From positions 6,421,403 through 6,485,402 of the forward strand of contig NC_091391.1 of the NCBI RefSeq assembly GCF_038502225.1: a stretch of DNA of 64,000 nucleotides. The letters run 5' to 3'. The position numbers and the translations under genes are program-made. Below the pieces are notes generated by a model, which saw only the letters and a program-made list of their open reading frames with translations, was not told the DNA's origin and did not search any database. This DNA comes from Cherax quadricarinatus. Its lineage: Eukaryota > Arthropoda > Malacostraca > Decapoda > Parastacidae. Positions 21,692-31,968 of this stretch are shown one piece after another; the stretch's first letter is position 1; each line of letters opens with the position of its first letter.

Positions 21692-21829
21692 ACTTTTTTT
21701 TTTTTTCAACAAACTGGCCGTATCCCACCAAGGCAGGGTGGCCCAAAAAGAAAAACTAAAGTTTCTGTTTATAAATTTAGTACACACGTAATTTGTATAG
21801 GAGAAGGGGCTACTAGCCTCTTGCTCCCA
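21692..21829 (-). mobile_element. LINE-A-derived 3' end, minus strand
   Basis: A T run, then 'caacaaactggccgtatccc' and 'accaaggcagggtggcccaa', to 'gaaggggctactagcctc'. A 5'-truncated copy in reverse orientation. Confidence 0.8.
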
Positions 21830-22012
21830 CAGTACAGTATATATAGTAAAAACTCAAGGGTAGTGGTCAGGTGAGGGTCTAAGATCATCTAATTACTGTC
21901 ATGTGACTCTCAAGAAGCAGCATCTAGTAGTATCATGTGTAAGAATTGTTGAGATGTATTGGCCAGTCCTATGTTCAATGGTGTTAGAAGTAGCAATTAA
22001 CATTTAAATGCA

Positions 22013-22115
22013 GTGGTACCTATCCTTACCTGGGGGTATAGCCGCAGGGTGAGCCGAGGGTCGACACCCCAACAGCCCAGTCCATAACCTGCCTTGTAGG
22101 TTATTTCAGCATTGT
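22013..22115. repeat. Possible LINE-C-like 3'-end fragment
   Basis: 'ttacctgggggtatagccgc' and 'ggtcgacaccccaacagccc' vaguely follow the LINE-C minus-strand 3' end (tacctggagagag .. gtcaacgcccccgcggccc). The match is weak. Confidence 0.3.
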
Positions 22116-22209
22116 TTTAATGCACAAGATGACCTATTTTAGATCTTTGTACGATATAGCATTGCTAATAAGTATACTTGTGATCTCAAGCACTTGTGGA
22201 AAGATTCCT

Positions 22210-22445
22210 TCCTCACATTAGGACGTGTTTCCTTAAGACACCTGCTGTCTGTGTTCGCCTATTGGTAAAATGAGTACCTGGGTGTCAGTGGACTGGTGTG
22301 GGTCACATCCTGGAACAAAACTGACCTAATTTGTGAGAAATGGTCAGCATAACAAGCGGCTTTCTATACAGTAGTATGTCACTGATGTCAGCTATGGTCT
22401 GTTTACCTTGTACATGTACCTGTAGAAATAAAGATTAGAATTACA
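22210..22445 (+). mobile_element. tRNA-headed SINE, 5'-truncated, unexpanded
   Basis: Starts in the core ('ggacgtgtttccttaagaca'), has a single 32-bp segment (ctgggtgtcagtggactggt..cacatc) and one 'ccttgtacatgtacctgt' segment, and ends 'agaaataaagatt'. It shows the ancestral single-copy state of two segments that are tandem arrays elsewhere. Confidence 0.8.
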
Positions 22446-22693
22446 TAATTTGTGTAAACATCTTGTTGCATTCTCTGCATGGTATGGTACATTCCTGCTT
22501 CACTGATGGGTATGCTATATGAACATTTTGAAGGCACCTATAATAATATTTCAGCATGATGCAATGTTTGTACAGAGATGAATGACATTTTAGTTACACA
22601 TGCAGAAACCCCTTGGTAATGCAGAGCATTTTGGGCACACTTAAGCCTAACTTAAGACTACAAGGACAATAACCAATTGCTTATATATATTGA

Positions 22694-22829
22694 CTTTTTT
22701 TTTTCAACAAACTGGCCGTATCCCACCAAGGCAGGGTGGCCCAAAAATAAAAACGAAAGTTTCTCTTTTTAAATTTAGTAATTTATATGGGAGAAGGGGT
22801 TACTAGCCCCTTGCTCCCAGATTAAGGGT
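22694..22829 (-). mobile_element. LINE-A-derived 3' end, minus strand
   Basis: T run, 'caacaaactggccgtatccc', 'aaggcagggtggcccaaa', ending at 'ccccttgctcccag'. 5'-truncated. Confidence 0.8.
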
Positions 22830-23464
22830 ATATAAACAATAAATTTAAGAATTACTTTCAGAAAGAACCTGTGTGGTATCATTGGCAACTTCTCCTCTGG
22901 GTAAAGTGAAGAATCTTGGTGTCCTGGTACAATTATTGTTGGTAGTCTAGTATATTCACAGCTCTGCATTTACAATCTCGTAGAAATTAGGGAGAGAAGT
23001 GCGGTCGAGTGAAGGCACGAGTAATATACTAGAATTTTAGTTATTCATGAGTGGAGATACTGATAACTCTCAGGAGAAACCCAATGATCACACTTGTGCT
23101 GCAAATGTTATGGTATAAGTAGAAATGAGTAAATGATGTTTATTTGTGAGATTACAGGAAGCACATCTGTTTCACGCTCAGCAGACGGAGGATCAAGCCT
23201 CCACCACCTCTTGCACTAAATGACCTACATGGGTTTAGCACTTAACATAAATTAAACACATACACAGGAAACCTGTGTAAGATATTAAGAAATGGAAGTT
23301 TGCCTTTGTTTTTCAACTCTTAGAGAATCTGGAAATCATTTACACATTAAGCTTATGGTCTTTGATATTACGTCTTCTGGGATATACAGCATGACCAGAA
23401 TGTCAACATATTTGAGTTGTGTAATGATGTTAAGAATTACATAACAGAAGCTTAGTCTTTCCTA
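22830..23464. other. Unassigned sequence
   Basis: No recognisable element, tandem repeat or convincing ORF. Confidence 0.4.
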
Positions 23465-23850
23465 GGTAATAGGCTGGTAGACAGCAACCGCCCAGGGAGG
23501 TACTGCCGTCCCATGGTAGTAGGTTGGTAGACAGCAACCGCCCAGGGAGGTACTACCGTCCTGTGGTAGTAGGTTGGTAGACAGCAACCGCCCAGGGAGG
23601 TACTACCATCCTGTGGTAGTAGGTTGGTAGACAGCAACTGCCCAGGGAGGTACTACCATCCTGTGGTAGTAGGTTGGTAGACAGCAACCACCCAGGGAGG
23701 TACTACCGTCCTGCCAAGTGAGTGTAAAACGAAAGCCTGTAATTGTTTTACATGATGGTAGGATTGCTGGTGTCCTTTTTTCTGTCTCAAAGATTTCAGG
23801 TACGTCTTGCTACTTCTACTTACACTTAGGTCACACTACACATACATGTA

Positions 23851-24976
23851 CAGTGGACCCCCGGTTTGCGATATTAATCCGTTCCTGAGAGCTTATCATA
23901 AACCAAAACTATTGGAAAGCGAATCAATTTTCCCCATAAGAAATAATGGAAATCAAATTAATCCGTTCAAGACACCCAAATGTATGAAAAAAAAAATTTA
24001 CCACACGAAATATAAAGCTTAATGCACACAAACTGAAGAAGACATGCACAGTTTGTAGTACTCTACTAAAAATAGAATACATGACACCTTTAATGAAGAT
24101 CTTTCATAGGCTTATGTCCTGGGAGTGCCTTTTTCTCCTGAGTAATGTAGGTCCTGCTTGGCAATTTCTTCCAAAACAGGCCTGTTTCGTCGCAATTAAA
24201 CAATTGTTCAGGTTTAAATTCTTCACTATGTAATCCTTGAATTCCTTCACATATTTTTCAGCTGCTTTTTGGTCTGAACTGGCAGCCTCACCACACTATG
24301 TATGCCACTATGATTCTTAAATCTTTCAAATCAACCTTTGCTGGCCTTAAATTCACTCACATCACCACTAGTTGCAGGCAATTTCTTTACCAAATCGTCA
24401 TGCAACTGCCTAGCCTTTTCACAAATGATCGCTTGAGAGATGCTATCTCCTGCTATCTGTTTTTCATTTATCCACACCAATAAGTCTCACAACATCTAAC
24501 ACTTGCGGTCGCTGTTTTGTAATCACAGTTACGCCTTTTGCAACAACAGCTTCCTTGATTGCCGTTTTCCTGGTTACTATAGTAGAGATGGTTGATTGGG
24601 GTTTTGTATACAATCTGGCCAGCTCTGACACACGCACTCCACTTTCGTACTTTGCAATTATCTCTTTCTTCATTTCAATAGTCATTAGCACCCTTTTTCT
24701 TGAAGGGTTGGCACTAGAAGCTGTCTTGGGGCCCAGGGTGACTTATTTTGCAGAATCAAGCACCAAAAACATTGTGATAATATTGAATGTACCGAATGTA
24801 TCCTTAGATGCGAGCACACTGGCTGGCTTGCAAAACACTGGCACACACGTGGACACGTCTCGGACGAATCGTATACCGGGTTTTTTAACGGGAACCAAGG
24901 CAAAATTTTTGCGATATAATGCATCGCATACCGGATTTATCGGATGCCGATGGCATCGCGAATCAGGGGTCCACTG
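23851..24976 (-). mobile_element. Tigger element with transposase remnants (1.13 kb)
   Basis: CAGTGGACCCCCGGTTTGCG to GGGGTCCACTG, flanked by TA. The empty site is visible in sister copies of its host repeat. The transposase is on the minus strand. It has lost its central part, so the element is probably non-autonomous. Confidence 0.85.
24060..24715 (-). pseudogene. Tigger transposase, fragmented
   Basis: 24464-24691 (minus) encodes MKKEIIAKYESGVRVSELAR and ARLYTKPQSTISTIV, the pogo/CENP-B-type helix-turn-helix. Further along the minus strand, around 24080-24220, the frame reads FNCDETGLFWKKLPSRTYI then QEKKALPGHKPMKDLH, which matches the DETGLFWK motif holding the first catalytic Asp region of Tigger DDE transposases. 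The second half of the catalytic domain is absent. Stops and deletions make it non-functional. Confidence 0.75.
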
Positions 24977-25489
24977 TACAAGCATATATATATATATATA
25001 CACACACACCCCTCTGGGTTTTCTGCTATTTTTTTCTAGTTCTTGTTCTTATTTATTTCCTCTTATCTCCATGGGGAAGTGGAACAGAATTCTTCCTCCG
25101 TAAGCCATGCATGTTGTAAGAGGCGACTAAAATGCCAGGAGCAAGGGGCTAGTAACCCTTTCTCCTGTATAAATTACTAAATTTAAGAAAGAGAAACTTT
25201 TTTTCTTTTTGGGTCACCCTGCCTCGGTGGGATGTGGCCGGTGTGTTGAAAGAAAGAAAGAAAGAAGAAAGCTTAGCCTTTAAGTTCTCCACAAAAATGT
25301 TGGCTGGTACTGTGTTTGACAGACTCACCAGGGCGAAGCCAAAATGCTGTTGGGAAAATTGATTTTCATATCTTAAGTTTGAAGTTAAAACATAGTTCAG
25401 CGAGGGCTAAAATTATGGGAGTGTGGATACAAGTGGATAGCATCCATACGTTCACCTTGAGGTACATCAATTATGGCATTATGCCTGGA

Positions 25490-25665
25490 GTATACCTGTA
25501 GAGGGTTTCAGAAGTCAATGACCCTGTGGCCCAGTCCAAGACCAGGCCTCATGGTGGATCAAGTTTTGATCAACCAGATTGTTACTGCTGGCTGCACGTA
25601 AACCAATGTATGAACCACAGCCTGGCTGATTAGGAACTTGGCATAAATATTTGTAGAGTGAGGTA
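25490..25665 (-). mobile_element. LINE-C 3'-end fragment
   Basis: 'gtggcccagtccaagaccag', 'gcctcatggtggatcaag' and 'ctggctgcacgtaaaccaat' match the terminal LINE-C segment at 27.0-27.1 kb. Diverged and 5'-truncated. Confidence 0.75.
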
Positions 25666-25724
25666 ATGTCAAATGATATGTTTATTCTTCATGTTGACAT
25701 TATTAATGCAGCAAGGTTGCCAGT

Positions 25725-25922
25725 AAATAAATAACAAAAAGGCACAATACCGTGACTGGAACGATACACAAATAACCCGCACATAAAAGAGAGAAGCTTA
25801 CGACGACGTTTCGGTCCGACTTGGACCATTGACAAAGTCACACAGTGTGACTTTGTCAATGGTCCGAGTCGGACCGAAACGTCGTCGTAAGCTTCTCTCT
25901 TTTATGTGCGGGTTATTTGTGT
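25725..25922. mobile_element. Foldback retroposon, family B
   Basis: A 198-bp element whose two arms are inverted copies of 'gtgactttgtcaatggtccg' + 'agtcggaccgaaacgtcgtc' + 'gtaagcttctctcttttatg'. It is flanked by a perfect 12-bp duplication AAGGTTGCCAGT (25713-25724, 25923-25934). Each arm has a GGTCC/GGACC stem followed directly by GAAACGTC, like the 3' half of a hammerhead core, but the CUGAUGA box is not recognisable. No ORF. Confidence 0.75.
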
Positions 25923-26201
25923 AAGGTTGCCAGTGTTAAAATTAGCAGGAACTGTGGCACCTGGTATGTACTCAGGCTTTTAGCTAGGTGTCTGGTTAAT
26001 ATGCCTGAGGCACTTCCACTACCTTAAGTGATAAACCTGAGATTCCTGTCCATTCTGTGTCTTTGGTAGTACACAGTGTCCTCCATTAAAGACACCGCAA
26101 GACTCCAGGTGAACATCAACCAAATCTTTAAATGGGTCGCTGAAAACAATACAAAGTTCAATGATGAGAAATTTCAATTACTCCGATATGGAAAACGTGA
26201 G

Positions 26202-26551
26202 TGTGTGAAGAATTGAGACACTTATGCAACACATGGGAATCTTTATAGAAGAAACGTTTCGCCACACAGTGGCTTCATCAGTCCAATACAAAGTAGAAAT
26301 GGGTAAGGAGAGTAGAAGTTTGAGGTAATCAGTCCCTCAACCTGGAATCGATGTGCTCAGTCCATCACTCTTGTAGGAAGTGCAGCATAGGGCCAGAGAG
26401 GTGGCTTATAAACTGCGGTGAGATGAGTTGAAGCAGGAGGAGGCGGGATCACAGTGGGACCTGCCACTAGTGTAAGTAGGTCGTCGTCCAAAGGTTGGGT
26501 AAGCGTTGAAGTCTTTGTACCAAGATCCCATGATGTTGCAGTGTCTGACAG
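26202..26551 (-). mobile_element. Family A retroposon with a hammerhead-like core
   Basis: It interrupts LINE-C copy 0 between codons that are adjacent in the 46.2 kb copy (cgtgag/gaaatt). The minus strand reads GGACTGATGAAGCCACTGTG then TGGCGAAACGTTTC (core 26256-26281), followed by a tail 'cccatgtgttgcataagtgt' and 'ctcaattcttc'. About 240 bp of non-coding sequence lies on the other side. It matches the size and content of HHR-bearing non-autonomous retroelements (retrozyme- or Penelope-associated type). Confidence 0.65.
26256..26281 (-). ncRNA. Hammerhead-ribozyme-like core
   Basis: CTGATGA, then an extra A, a 5-bp GCCAC/GTGGC stem with a TGT loop, then GAAAC. These are the conserved catalytic blocks C3-A9 and G12-A14 of hammerhead ribozymes. 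The extra A between box and stem and the very short possible stem III (ACGT) are departures. Activity, if any, might need a dimeric arrangement. Confidence 0.6.
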
Positions 26552-27513
26552 GAAATTAAAACTACATCGGAGTATAAAATAAATTCCAACCACACAATAG
26601 AACGAAAAACAACTGTAAAAGACCTGGGAGTGATCATGTTAGACGATCTCACCTTCAAGGACCGTAACATTGTATCAATCGCATCTGCTAGAAAAATGAC
26701 AGGATGGATAAGGAGAACCTTCAAAACTAGGGATGCCAAGCCCATGATGACACTCTTCAGGTCAATTGTTCTATCTAGGCTGGAATATTGCTGCACACTA
26801 ACAACACCTTTCAAGGCAAGTGAAACTGCTGACCTAGAAAATGTACAGAGAACTGTCACAGCACAAATAACTGTGATAAAACACCTCAATTACTGGGAAC
26901 ACTTGAAGTTCCTCAACCTGTACTCCTTAGAATGCAGGCGGGAGAGATACACGATTATATACACTTGGAAACATAGGTTTACCTGGAGAGAGTTCTGGAG
27001 GTCAACACCCCCGCGGCCCGGTCTGTGACCAGGCCTCCTGGTGGATCAGAGCCTGATCAACCAGGCTGTTACTGTTGGCTGCACGCAAACCAACATACGA
27101 GCCACAGCCCGGCTGGTCAGGAACCGACTTTAGGTGCTTGTCCAGTGCCAGCTTGAAGACTGCCAGGGGTCTGTTGGTAATCCCTCTTATGTACGCTGGG
27201 AGGCAGTTGATAAGTCTCAGGCCCCCTGATACTTATTGTATGGTCTTTTAACGTGCTAGTGACACCCCTGCTTTTCATTGGGGGGAAGTTGCATTGTCTG
27301 CCAAGTCTTTTGCTTTCGTAGTGAGTGATTTTCGTGTGCAAGTTCGGTACTAGTCCCTCTAGGATTTTCCAGGTGTATATAATCATTTATCTCTCCCGCC
27401 TGCGTTCCAGGGAATACAGGTTCAGGAACCTCAAGCGCTCCCAGTAATTGAGGTGTTTTATCTCAGTTATGCACGCCATGAAGGCTCTCTGTACATTTTC
27501 TAGGTCAGCAATT

Positions 27514-29990
27514 TCACCTGCCTTGAGAAGGTGCTGTTAGTGTGCAGCAATATTCCAGCCTAGATAGAACAAGTGACCTGAAGAGTGTCATCATGGGCTT
27601 GGCATCCCTAGTTTTGAAGGTTCTCATTATCCATCCTGTCATTTTTCTAGCAGATGCGATTGATACAATGTTATGGTCCTTGAAGGCGAGATCCTCCGAC
27701 ATGATCACTCCCAGGTCTTTGACATTGGTGTTTCGCTCTATTTTGTGGCCAGAATTTGTTTTGTACTCTGATGACGATTTAATTTCCTCGTGTTTGCTAT
27801 ATCTGAGTAATTGAAATTTCTCATCGTTAAACTTCATATTGTTTTCTGCAGCCCACTGAAAGATTTGGTTGATGTCCACCTGGAGCCTTGCAGTGTCTGC
27901 AAAGGAAGACACGGTGCTGTGGCTGACATCCTTGTCTATGTCAGATATGAGGATGAGGAACAAGATGGGAGCAAGTACTGTGCCTTGTGGAACAGAGCTT
28001 TTCACCGTAGCTGCCTCAGACTTTACTCTGTTGACTACTACTCTCTGTGTTCTGTTAGTGAGGAAATTATAGATCCATCGACCGACTTTTCCCATTATTC
28101 CTTTAGCACGCATTTTGTGCGCTATTACGCCATGGTCACACTTGTCGAAGGCTTTTGCAAAGTCTGTATATATTACATCTGCATTCTTTTTGTCTTCTAG
28201 TGCATTTAGGACCTTGTCGTAGTGATCCAATAGTTGAGACAGACAGGAGCGACCTGTTCTAAACCCATGTTGAACTGGGTTGTGTAATTGATGGGTTTCT
28301 AGATGGGTGGTGATCTTGCTTCTTAGGACCCTTTCAAAGATTTTTATGATATGGGATGTTAGTGCTATCGGTCTGTAGTTCTTTGTTGTTGCTTTACTGC
28401 CCCCTTTGTGGAGTGGGGCTATGTCTGTTGTTTTTAGTAACTGTGGGACGACCCCCGTGTCCATGCTCCCTCTCCATAGGATGGTAAAAGCTCGTGATAG
28501 GGGCTTCTTGCAGTTCTTGATGAACACGGAGTTCCATGAGTCTGGCCCTGGGGCAGAGTGCATGGGCATGTCATTTATTGCCTGTTCGAAGTCATTTGGC
28601 ATCAGGATAACATCAGACAGGCTTGTGTTAACCAAATTCTGTGGCTCTCATAAAAAATTCATTCTGATCTTCGACTCTCAGTCTGGTTAGCGGCTTGCTA
28701 AAAACTGAGTCATATTGGGACTTGAGTAGCTCACTCATTTCCTTGCTGTCACCTGTGTAGGACCCATCTTGTTTAAGGAGGGGCCCAATACTGGACGTTG
28801 TTCTCGACTTTGATTTGGCATAGGAGAAGAAATACTTTGGGTTTCTTTCGATTTCATTTATGACTTTTAGTTCTTCCCGCGATTCCTGACTCCTATAAGA
28901 TTTCTTTAGCTTAAGTTCGATGCTTGCTATTTCTCTGAGCAGTGTCTCCCTACACCTTTCAGATATATTGACCTCTTTTAGCTGCTCTGTTGTTCTTTTC
29001 CGTCGCCTGTAAAGGGAGCGCCTGTCTCTTTCTATTTTACATAACTACTCCTTTTTCTTAGAGGAATAAGTCTTGTGCATACATCGAGCGCCACCGAGTT
29101 AATCTGTTCTAGGCATAAGCTGGGGTCTGTGTTGCTTAGTATATCTTCCCAGCTTATATCAGTTAGGATTTGGTTTACTTGGTCCCACTTTATGTTTTTG
29201 TTATTGAAGTTGAATTTGGTGAAGGTTCCCTCGTGACTAATCTCATTATGTCGGCCTGGGGCTCCGTGCATACATGTCTGAACCTCAATTATGTTGCGAT
29301 CTGAGTAGTATATTGTTTTTGATATGGTGACATTTCGTATCAGATCATCATTGTTAGTGAAGATGAGGTCTAATGTATTCTCCAGTCTAGTAGGCTCTAT
29401 TATTTGCTGGTTTAAATTGAATTTTGTGCAGAGATTTAAAAGCTCATGTGAGTGAGTTTTCATCAGAGCTGCCTCCTGATGTTATTACTGCAACAATATT
29501 ATTTGCTATATTCCTCCATTTTAGGTGCCTTAAGTTGAAATCCCCCAGGAGCAAGATGTTGGGTGCAGGAGCTGGCAGATTTTCCAGACAGTGGTCAATT
29601 TTTAACAGCTGTTCCTGGAATTGCTGGGATGTTGCATCCGGAGGCTTGTAGACTACCACAATGACTAGGTTTTGGTTCTCGATCTTTACTGCTAAAACTT
29701 CCACTACATCATTTGAGGCATTCAGCAGTTTTGTGCACACAAGTGACTGCAATGTACAGGCCAACCCCCCCCCCCTTTTGCCTGTTCACTCTGTCGCATC
29801 TGTATAGGTTGTAACCTGGGATCCATATTTCGTTGTCCAAGTGATCCTTTATGTGGGTCTCATTGAAAGCCGCGAACATTGCCTTTGCCTCTGCAAGCAG
29901 TCCACGGATGAAAGGTATTTTGTTGTTTGTTGCTGGCTTTAGACCCTGTATATTTGCAAAGAAGAATGTCATCGGACTGGTGGTATTGTT
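27514..29990 (-). pseudogene. LINE-C ORF2 (endonuclease-RT), frameshifted, active site deleted
   Basis: Endonuclease: FFANIQGLKPATNNK, AAFNETHIKDHL (catalytic Glu), QKGGGVGLYIAV, VVVYKPPDATSQQ, NILLLGDFNLRHLKW, LDLIFTNNDDLI. A C11 run at 29765-29775, which encodes the KGGG motif, coincides with one frame break. RT from about 28635: SAPGPDSWNSVFIKNC, DIAPLHKGGSKATTKNYRP, YTDFAKAFDKCDHGVI (first catalytic Asp), SSVPQGTVLAPILFLI. The next motif reads VSSFADTARLQ; relative to the 46.3 kb copy 12 residues are missing, including the second Asp of FADD. RT activity should therefore be lost. Confidence 0.9.
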
Positions 29991-30020
29991 GGTACTGGGG
30001 GGGGGATTTTTTTTCCGGCA

Positions 30021-31214
30021 TTAGTATCTGTATCTGTTGGTTTGGAGTGGAGGCCATCGACTGTGGTTCCACTCCAGGTATGACTGGATTTGGTGTACGA
30101 TTTCTGCCATTTCCTGCCAGTTTTTTTTTCTTCCTGGCACTAAAAAACCTCTCCCTCTTGAGTGGCTGTGGCTACTCAGGTTTTCCCATGGCATGGATGT
30201 TTTGTATCTTTTTGTCCCCTTTAGATGGTGTGCCTGGCAATTTAAGTTATAGCACAGTCTTTCCTGTACTGAAGAGGGACACATTTCAGGGTGAAAAAGC
30301 TTACAGGAAGGGAGTTTGCATTTTCCTGTTGTCATATGGGCACGGCATTTTCTAGGGTGGTCATAGTTGCACGTCCCATCTGTTTTTCCAGATTTCCCAT
30401 GCCTGCAGATACCAAGTGCATAGTATGTGCACAGGCTTGGTTTCCGTTTGCCTTGGGTTTCTGTGACTGTATTCCCTGTTGGTGTATGTTTGCCTTGGGT
30501 TTCTGTGACTGTATTCCCTGTTGGTGCATGTTTACCTGTCTTATTCCTATCCTCCCTAGCATCAACAAAGGAGTTCCCACCAGTTGTTTTTGGTAATATA
30601 TCCTCACTATTGCTAGTGGAGTCCTCTTGTTTGCTATTTCCTGTGGTATTTCTAGTTTGCAATATTGGTTTTATCTTATCTTTGACTACACTTGATTCCC
30701 CACTACGGCTCCTGTCTCCCATGAGGTCATTTATATGCATTCCATCCTGCGTACAATTCCCGACTACCTGGACAAAATCTCCAGCTTCACTATTACTGTC
30801 TCCCAGGACAGCACCTCCATCTTCACCATTACTATCTACCAGGTCAGTACTATCAGCCCCACATTTACTGACAACCAGGACATCACCTCCAGCCTTACAG
30901 TTTCTGTCTACAAAACCAGCATCAAGGGCAGTACCATTCAGCCCAGACTTTTTATGTTCCCATCTGTTGTAGAAACCTTCCAGGTTGTCTATGAAAGCAG
31001 CTTTGATGTTATCCTCTTTTAATACCCCTGTGATTTTAGTCCACAGATTTATCTCATTTGGACATACCCAAAAACACTTCCCTGTTTTAATACTGCTTGT
31101 AGCTAGTTCTTGGATATTTGCACAAGGGGCGTGACACCAATTTCCACAAAAATGACAATTTATCCATGTGGAAGTCCGTTTGTTTGACTGATTGCAGACT
31201 ACACAGGGCTTCAT
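30021..31214 (-). CDS. LINE-C ORF1 protein with PHD-like and CCCH zinc fingers
   Basis: A 397-codon open frame upstream of ORF2 on the same strand. Residues about 4-52 (CVVCNQSN..WINCHFCGNWCHAPC..CFWVC) form a PHD-type C4HC3 finger. The middle is low-complexity, with VTETQGK-containing units repeated in tandem (TGNTVTETQGK twice). Residues about 260-330 hold clustered Cys/His: CTYYALGICRHG, CNYDHPRKC, GKCKLPSCKLFHPEMC and LCYNLNCQAHH, like CCCH RNA-binding fingers. PHD- and zinc-finger ORF1 proteins are known in CR1-group LINEs and probably bind element RNA and assist integration. The frame is intact although ORF2 is broken. Confidence 0.8.
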   Translation of the reverse strand: MKPCVVCNQSNKRTSTWINCHFCGNWCHAPCANIQELATSSIKTGKCFWVCPNEINLWTKITGVLKEDNIKAAFIDNLEGFYNRWEHKKSGLNGTALDAGFVDRNCKAGGDVLVVSKCGADSTDLVDSNGEDGGAVLGDSNSEAGDFVQVVGNCTQDGMHINDLMGDRSRSGESSVVKDKIKPILQTRNTTGNSKQEDSTSNSEDILPKTTGGNSFVDAREDRNKTGKHAPTGNTVTETQGKHTPTGNTVTETQGKRKPSLCTYYALGICRHGKSGKTDGTCNYDHPRKCRAHMTTGKCKLPSCKLFHPEMCPSSVQERLCYNLNCQAHHLKGTKRYKTSMPWENLSSHSHSRGRGFLVPGRKKNWQEMAEIVHQIQSYLEWNHSRWPPLQTNRYRY

Positions 31215-31498
31215 AATGATCTGAATGGTTGAATTACTGTAATTCTACTAGCAACCTCTTGAATACTCTATTAATAACCTCCTTCAAGTGAAGCTCTAGA
31301 TATTTGTATTTCTATTTCTAACTGTACTTGTATGTTAGGACAGCTTACCGGAGTACGCTCCTGTTTTTTATTTATTGTTTGTGTTTATAAGGGCGCCTAC
31401 AACACCATCCGTTTACAGTCTGCTTTTTTGTCCAACGAAACCGTCTGAAATCGGTCGAGGGTTCGGACCAGTCGAGGGTTCGGAACCAGTCTGATTTG

Positions 31499-31968
31499 AT
31501 AGTAGGTTGGTAGACAGCAACCGCCCAGGGAGGTACTACCGTCCTGCCAAGTGAGTGTAAAACTAAAGCCTGTAATGGTTTTACATGATGGTAGGATTCC
31601 TGGTGTCCTTTTTTTCTGTCTCATGAACATGCAAGATTTCAGGCATGTCTTGCTACTTCTACTTACACTTAGGTCACTCTACACATACATGTACAAGCAC
31701 ATATATACACACCCCTCTGGGTTTTCTTCTATTTTCTTTCTAGTTCTTATTCTTGTTTATTTCCTCTTATCTCCATGGGGAAGTGGAACAGAATTCTTCC
31801 TCCGTAAGCCATGTGTGTTGTAAGAGGCGACTAAAATGCTGGGAGCAAGGGGCTAGTAACCTTCTCCTGTATACATGTATATTACTAAACGTAAAAGGAG
31901 AAACTTTTGTTTTTCCTTTTGGGCCACCCTGCCTCAATGGGATATGGCCGGTGTGTTGAAAGAAAGAA
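31499..31968 (+). mobile_element. LINE-A-derived non-autonomous element (470 bp)
   Basis: One head unit (tagtaggttggtagacagca), the standard body and the 'ccaccctgcctcaatggg..gtgttgaaagaaagaag' end. The 13-bp ATACACTTGGAAA directly after its tail repeats the sequence at 26961-26973, showing that it originally inserted into LINE-C copy 0. LINE-C copy 1 later landed at its 5' edge. Confidence 0.85.

Larger units (their letters stand above)
23465..25268 (+). mobile_element. LINE-A-derived element, five head units, Tigger inside
   Basis: Five tandem ~50-bp head units occupy 23465-23714, followed by the standard body. It is interrupted at 'cacatacatgta/caagcata' by a 1.1 kb Tigger and ends in 'ggtcaccctgcctcggtggg..gtgttgaaagaaagaaag'. 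Head unit number varies between copies (1, 3, 5), which implies expansion by slippage or unequal exchange. Confidence 0.85.
26070..26973 (+). pseudogene. LINE-C copy 0, ORF2 segment (left part)
   Basis: Plus-strand relic starting at the VSSIKDTARLQVNINQ region, then FNDEKFQLLRYGK. A 350-bp foldback-family insertion (26202-26551) follows, then TVKDLGVIMLDDLTFKD, SARKMTGWIRRTFKTRD and SIVLSRLEYCCTL, to RERYTIIYTWK. It stops at ATACACTTGGAAA and resumes at 31969, where the same 13 bases are repeated: everything between is later insertion. Confidence 0.85.
26979..31500 (-). mobile_element. LINE-C copy 1, near full length (~4.5 kb, CR1-like)
   Basis: It spans the 3' end (gtttacctggagagagttct at the left edge), ORF2, ORF1 and a 5' UTR ending near 31500. 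Near its 5' end 'cagtcgagggttcgga' occurs in two adjacent copies. It lies inside the head of a LINE-A-derived element: left flank 'catag', right flank 'gatag/taggttgg', with ATAG shared. Its own ORF2 is broken (see below). Confidence 0.85.

Noticed and set aside
24743..25103. ORFs of 79-182 codons on both strands across 24.55-25.1 kb
   Set aside because: They span the Tigger right end and the LINE-A-derived body, so they cross element boundaries and cannot be one gene.
30427..31022. Plus-strand ORFs of 181 and 95 codons opposite LINE-C ORF1
   Set aside because: Antisense to the zinc-finger ORF1, whose Cys/His pattern clearly identifies the minus strand as coding.
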